Below, in pieces: positions 4,595 through 7,728 of a stretch of DNA of 7,728 nt. The DNA is taken from NCBI GenBank assembly GCA_965546615.1, contig CBEUVQ010000061.1:1-7728 (forward strand). Reading direction: 5' to 3'. Under the pieces are notes generated by a model. The model ran no database searches, was not told the DNA's origin, and worked only from the letters and a program-made list of their open reading frames with translations. Both the position numbers and the translations under genes were made by a program. The stretch comes from CBEUVQ01 sp965546615 (GTDB taxonomy: Bacteria; Bacillota; Desulfotomaculia; Desulfotomaculales; Desulfohalotomaculaceae). Each line of letters starts with the position of its first letter. The first letter of the stretch is position 1.

Positions 4595-5491
4595 ATGCGC
4601 ATTTCCGTCCACAATGTTGTTTACAGCATGGACAAAAACAACAAACCGGCGGCTGAGGCTGAGCTGCCGGTGCGGCTTACCTTTGAAACGGCGGATTGTT
4701 TTGAAGGGCAGGTGAAAAGTGAAAGCGACACCATTGAAAAGCTTGATTTTAACCGGGTGAATCCTGCTACCGGTCCGCTTTACTTAAAAGGTGTGAAAGC
4801 GGGCGATGTTATTGCGGTGCATATCAGAGATATTAGGGTGCACTCTCCGGGGGTGATGGTGGCGGCACCGGGGGCAGGTGTGCTGGGTGATTTGGTGAAA
4901 GAATCGCAGACGCTGATTGTGCCGCTGGAAAACGGCACTGCCAGGTTTAAAGATTTGCAGCTGCCGCTGAACCCGATGATTGGGGTAATCGGCGTTGCAC
5001 CGGCCGGGGAAGCGGTGCCGTGCGGTACACCGGGTGCTCACGGCGGCAATATGGATACTACGCTGATTGCACCGGGCAGCACGCTTTATCTGCCGGTGCA
5101 GGTAGAAGGTGCGCTGCTGGCGATGGGCGATCTGCATGCAGCGATGGGCGACGGTGAAATTATGGTCAGCGGCATTGAAGCGGCGGGAGAGGTGGATGTT
5201 ACCGTTGAACGTGCCGCCGGCATGGATCTGCGGCATCCGCTGGTGGTTACCGATGATGCTGTTAGCGTTATTGTTTCTGCCGAAACGCTGGATGAAGCGG
5301 TAGAAACGGCGACAAAAGAAATGGCCCGCTTTGTTGAGCGCCATACCGACTTAACCCTTAATGAAGCCGGCATGCTGATGAGCGCCTGCGGCAGTACCGA
5401 GATATCTCAGGTGGTAGACCCGTTAAAAACGGCGAGATTTTCAATGCCGCGCAGCATTATGAAAAAATTGGGCGTAGCTGCAGCTTTTTAA
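4595..5491 (+). CDS. Acetamidase/formamidase-family (FmdA/AmdA) amidohydrolase
   Basis: A 298-aa protein of the FmdA_AmdA family, whose known members hydrolyse formamide or acetamide to ammonia and the acid. Visible family marks are NPATGP (56-61), MIGVIGVAP (128-136), PGAHGGNMDT (146-155), GDLHAAMGDGE (178-188) and ISQVVDPLKTARFSMP (270-285). The conserved H149, D154, D179, H181, D186 and E188 are likely active-site or metal-site residues, which is inferred from conservation. The length is usual for the family, with no signal peptide. AAGGAG lies ten bases before the ATG. It follows the ligase by 73 bp and precedes the permease by 27 bp. In this setting it may cleave a gamma-glutamyl amide or a small amide released from it. 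Simple formamide or acetamide use is the alternative. Family call is firm, substrate open. Confidence 0.92.
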   Translation: MRISVHNVVYSMDKNNKPAAEAELPVRLTFETADCFEGQVKSESDTIEKLDFNRVNPATGPLYLKGVKAGDVIAVHIRDIRVHSPGVMVAAPGAGVLGDLVKESQTLIVPLENGTARFKDLQLPLNPMIGVIGVAPAGEAVPCGTPGAHGGNMDTTLIAPGSTLYLPVQVEGALLAMGDLHAAMGDGEIMVSGIEAAGEVDVTVERAAGMDLRHPLVVTDDAVSVIVSAETLDEAVETATKEMARFVERHTDLTLNEAGMLMSACGSTEISQVVDPLKTARFSMPRSIMKKLGVAAAF

Positions 5492-5518
5492 ACTTTAATT
5501 AATTGAGGAGGAAGAAAT

Positions 5519-6901
5519 ATGGCAGAGGACAGAGAAACGGTATCCGGTTCGGTGGAAGAATTCGGATACAAGCAGGAGCTGAGAAGAGCACTGACATTTA
5601 AAGACTTACTTTTTTACGGTATGGTTTTTATGGTGCCTATTGCACCGATGGGTATTTACGGTTATGTAACGGAAGTTTCTAACGGCATGGCGCCGCTGGC
5701 TTATGTGATCGGCATTATTGCCATGGCTTTTACCGCACTGAGCTATGCCCGCATGTCGCAGGCGTTTCCTATTTCCGGTTCGGTTTATTCCTATGCATCG
5801 CGGGGCATCAGCCCTTATGTGGGCTTTTTTGCCGGTTGGGCGATGCTGCTGGATTACATCCTTACTCCTGCATTGGTATATCTCGTTGCCGGTTATGCGC
5901 TGCAGGAGATGTTTCCGGTGCTGCCGTTTTGGGGCTGGATTGCGGTATTTGTAATTATTAATACCGCTGTCAACCTGCGCGGCATCGAACTTACCGCCAA
6001 AACCAATATTACACTGCTTGTTTTTGAAGTATTTACGCTGATTGTATTCTGCGCCGCCGCTTTTATAGCGGTGATTAAAGGCGTGGGTGGCGCTTCTTTT
6101 ACCGTCGACCCCATTTGGAAGCCGGAAGGCTTCAGCCTGGATATGGTTATGTCGGCCACCTCGCTGGCGGTGCTGAGCTTTTTGGGTTTTGACGCCATCA
6201 GCACGCTGGCGGAAGAATCCAAAGACCCTAAACGCATGGTTGGACGGGCTACCGTTACCGCTCTTGTGCTGATAGGCAGTTTGTTTGTTCTGCAGACCTA
6301 TCTGGCCGGGCTGGTTTGGCCCGATCATACCGCCTTCACCAACCCGGATACAGCCTTTTATTCAGTGGCGGAAGCTGCCGGCGGCAGTTGGCTGAAAATG
6401 CTTGTGGCATTTGCCACCGCCGTTGCGTGGGGTGTCGGCGACGGCTTGGTGGCTCAGGCGGCCATTTCCCGCCTGCTTTACAGCATGGCGAGAGATAAAA
6501 TGATGCCTTCGGTGCTGAGCAAAGTGCATCCCAAATTTCAAACCCCTTACGTCAGCACGCTGGTGGTTGCCGTTATCGCCATCACCATCGGGGTGGTAAT
6601 TTCTATGGATCAATTAACTTCAATGGTTAACTTCGGTGCCCTTACAGGTTTTATGTTTCTGCACATTTCGGTTTTCGTGCACTATGTGCTGCGGCAGAAG
6701 AAAACCGATGCATCTTCGTTAGTTAAATACCTGCTGCTGCCGGCCTGCGGCTTTGCCATTATTTTCTACGTGTGGATCAGCCTGCAGCCCGAAGCAAAGA
6801 CGCTCGGCTTTGTGTGGTTGGGCATCGGCCTTTTGTATTCCGCCTATAAAACCAAAGGCTTTAAAGAAAAACCGCCGGTATTCCGCGACCTGGAAAATTA
6901 A
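5519..6901 (+). CDS. APC-superfamily amino acid/polyamine permease (PuuP-like)
   Basis: This 460-aa inner-membrane transporter has about twelve hydrophobic segments (roughly 30-50, 56-78, 100-124, 136-153, 162-187, 208-228, 243-266, 290-312, 345-362, 366-390, 402-422 and 426-443) and short polar ends. The start RRALTFKDLLFYGMVFMVPI, the segment-1 glycine region IAPMGIYGY, FLGFDAISTLAEE (221-233) and AISRLLYSMARDKMMP (315-330) are typical of APC permeases. The length and the N- and C-terminal patterns fit the putrescine importer PuuP group. Proton- or sodium-coupled uptake is expected from the family. A strong AGGAGG lies seven bases before the ATG. As the last gene of the operon, directly before the terminator, it probably imports the amine that the ligase modifies. 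Sequence alone does not tell polyamine from monoamine or amino acid. Confidence 0.93.
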   Translation: MAEDRETVSGSVEEFGYKQELRRALTFKDLLFYGMVFMVPIAPMGIYGYVTEVSNGMAPLAYVIGIIAMAFTALSYARMSQAFPISGSVYSYASRGISPYVGFFAGWAMLLDYILTPALVYLVAGYALQEMFPVLPFWGWIAVFVIINTAVNLRGIELTAKTNITLLVFEVFTLIVFCAAAFIAVIKGVGGASFTVDPIWKPEGFSLDMVMSATSLAVLSFLGFDAISTLAEESKDPKRMVGRATVTALVLIGSLFVLQTYLAGLVWPDHTAFTNPDTAFYSVAEAAGGSWLKMLVAFATAVAWGVGDGLVAQAAISRLLYSMARDKMMPSVLSKVHPKFQTPYVSTLVVAVIAITIGVVISMDQLTSMVNFGALTGFMFLHISVFVHYVLRQKKTDASSLVKYLLLPACGFAIIFYVWISLQPEAKTLGFVWLGIGLLYSAYKTKGFKEKPPVFRDLEN

Positions 6902-6913
6902 AATTTTTTGCAG

Positions 6914-6943
6914 CCGCCGTTCTTTTGGACGGCGGTTTTCTTT
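6914..6943 (+). terminator. Intrinsic terminator of the amine operon
   Basis: CCGCCGTTC pairs with GGACGGCGG (one G-U) around TTTT, followed by TTTTCTTT. It begins 12 bases after the permease stop codon and marks the end of the operon. Confidence 0.92.
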
Positions 6944-6968
6944 GTAAAAGCGCCCTTTGGCAGGTACT

Positions 6969-7098
6969 GTAGGGAACGGCGCCCACGCCTTCCGCCAACA
7001 AAACGCTGCTTTTGTGTGAACGGGCCGGCATTAAATCCACAAAAACCATGTACATATCATCTAACGGTAGGGAACGGCCTTGGCCGTTCCGTTTAACG
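6969..7098 (+). repeat. Dispersed composite repeat, copy C
   Basis: A 130-bp unit matching 1056-1183: imperfect palindrome P9 (6969-6993, arms GGAACGGCG and CGCCTTCC), the shared core, then perfect palindrome P10. It is the first repeat after the operon terminator and lies in the same orientation as copies A and B, so it forms long direct repeats with them around the gene module. Confidence 0.8.
7067..7090 (+). repeat. Palindromic element P10
   Basis: GTAG plus arms GGAACGGCC and GGCCGTTCC around TT. The stem is identical to P1. Confidence 0.8.
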
Positions 7099-7186
7099 AA
7101 ACATTACATTAAAAAACAAACCAACTGGACAGAGAAACTGACCTTACATTGAAACACCGCACCCCGCAAAACGCCGCCGCTGCAGG
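7099..7186. other. Gene-free stretch within right repeat block
   Basis: No credible gene and no clear repeat. It joins composite copy C to the 66-bp repeat at 7187. AT-rich at its left and GC-rich at its right. Confidence 0.5.
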
Positions 7187-7252
7187 AGCGGGGTTTACCC
7201 CGACCGCTAAAGCGCAAACCTTTCGTTATTTCACCCCGCTGCCGCTGTAAAA
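7187..7252 (+). repeat. 66-bp dispersed repeat, second copy
   Basis: It matches 1799-1864 over the full length with a few substitutions. Here the left end forms the dyad CGGGG-TTTA-CCCCG. Unlike at 1799, the 41-bp unit follows directly. Confidence 0.7.
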
Positions 7253-7253
7253 A

Positions 7254-7294
7254 GTAACAGTTAGCAAAACGGGGCAGTCAAGACTGCTCCCTAC
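7254..7294 (-). repeat. 41-bp repeat with palindromic element P11, abutting CRISPR terminator 3
   Basis: Same unit as 1222-1262. The arms are GGGGCAGTC and GACTGCTCC (one mismatch at the third position), followed by CTAC and then directly by the poly-A of the CRISPR terminator. Confidence 0.8.
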
Positions 7295-7330
7295 AAAAAA
7301 ACCGCCGCCATAGTAATTTAAGCGGCAGTT
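7295..7330 (-). terminator. Intrinsic terminator of CRISPR array 3
   Basis: On the minus strand AACTGCCGC (7330-7322) pairs with GCGGCGGTT (7308-7300), followed by U7. Stem, loop and the 18 bases up to the array are the same as beside array 1. Confidence 0.8.
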
Positions 7331-7348
7331 ACTTACATCATGCCAAGC

Positions 7349-7703
7349 GTTTCAATCCCTCATAGTAGGCTATAAACACTACAAAAGTACACTTTATAGA
7401 TGTTGGTCAGGCGTTTCAATCCCTCATAGGTAGACTACAAACGGCAGAGAAAAACTATTGGAAGATTTGTTCGATAAGTTTCAATCCCTCATAGGTAGGC
7501 TACAAACTGCTTCGCTTTTTCAAGGCATTGTGACTGAAGCACTGTTTCAATTCCTCATAGGTAGGCTACAAACGCCAGTTTGAAAAAAGCACTGCAAGTA
7601 GTTGGTGAGTTTCAATCCCTCATAGGTAGGCTACAAACGTTATACCTATCGAACCAAAAGAAGAAACAGAAGTGTTTCAATCCCTCATAGGTAGGCTACA
7701 AAC
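7349..7703 (-). CRISPR. CRISPR array 3: 6 repeats, 5 spacers
   Basis: Repeats at 7349-7377, 7413-7442, 7478-7507, 7544-7573, 7609-7638 and 7674-7703. Spacers are 35, 35, 36, 35 and 35 bp. The leftmost repeat has lost one G and carries a C-to-T change; the second has one G-to-A; the fourth has one C-to-T; the last two are perfect. This gradient of decay away from the right end agrees with a leader on the right and crRNA transcription on the minus strand. No spacer is shared with the other two arrays as far as I can see by eye. Confidence 0.97.
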
Positions 7704-7728
7704 CCATTTTACGGCGTTTTTTTGGGGG
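7704..7728 (-). promoter_or_regulatory. CRISPR leader 3 (cut by window end)
   Basis: The bases following the last repeat are identical to the start of leader 2, including the -10 box TAAAAT (7711-7706 on the minus strand) and the first T7 tract. The -35 region and the rest of the leader lie outside the window. Confidence 0.8.

Noticed and set aside
5606..6328. 240-codon frame antisense to the permease, and a 186-codon frame antisense to the amidase (4784-5344)
   Set aside because: Shadow frames of well-supported genes. Composition is rich in His, Arg and Asn without any recognisable motif, and there is no promoter or ribosome binding site.
6969..7348. Insertion sequence or complete transposon at the right flank
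   Set aside because: No transposase frame, no clear terminal inverted repeats with target duplication. The repeats are short and composite.

Overview
The window carries a compact four-gene nitrogen module between two stretches of repeat-rich, gene-free DNA that hold three CRISPR arrays. The organism is most likely an anaerobic member of the Bacillota (Clostridia or Negativicutes type). This is inferred from strong AGGAGG-type ribosome binding sites, a sigma-54 control region, and CRISPR repeats of the type I-B/III kind that end in ATTGAAAC. Genus cannot be fixed from the sequence.

Left part (1-1922): no credible protein gene. Two complete CRISPR loci lie here, both read on the minus strand. 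Each has, from right to left, a leader with a sigma-70 type promoter abutting the first repeat, the array (365-728 with 6 repeats; 1316-1475 with 3 repeats), and a hairpin-plus-U-tract terminator (311-346; 1263-1297). Between them lie many copies of a short palindromic element of the form GTAGGGA plus a 9-bp stem, and longer dispersed repeats built from it.

Middle (1941-6943): a minus-strand gene for a PspF-like sigma-54 activator that consists only of an AAA+ domain and a Fis-type HTH, with no sensor domain. It is divergent from a three-gene plus-strand operon: a glutamine-synthetase-like amine ligase (gamma-glutamylpolyamine synthetase type), an acetamidase/formamidase-family hydrolase, and an APC-superfamily PuuP-like permease. 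A consensus -24/-12 promoter (3096-3110) precedes the operon, and a perfect 13-bp inverted repeat (2925-2954) sits about 180 bp upstream of its start, where an enhancer site is expected. The same repeat falls in the 5' untranslated region of the activator gene, so it may also serve autoregulation. A strong terminator (6914-6943) closes the operon. The likely joint role is uptake of an amine, ATP-dependent gamma-glutamylation and hydrolysis of an amide. The oxidative steps of the classical Puu pathway are absent here, and the substrate is unknown.

Right part (6969-7728): the repeat block resumes, followed by a third CRISPR terminator (7295-7330), a third array (7349-7703, 6 repeats) and the first bases of its leader, cut by the window edge. 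No cas gene is present in the window, so the effector complex must be encoded elsewhere. The repeat family stops at both edges of the nitrogen module, so the module lies between long direct repeats in the same orientation.
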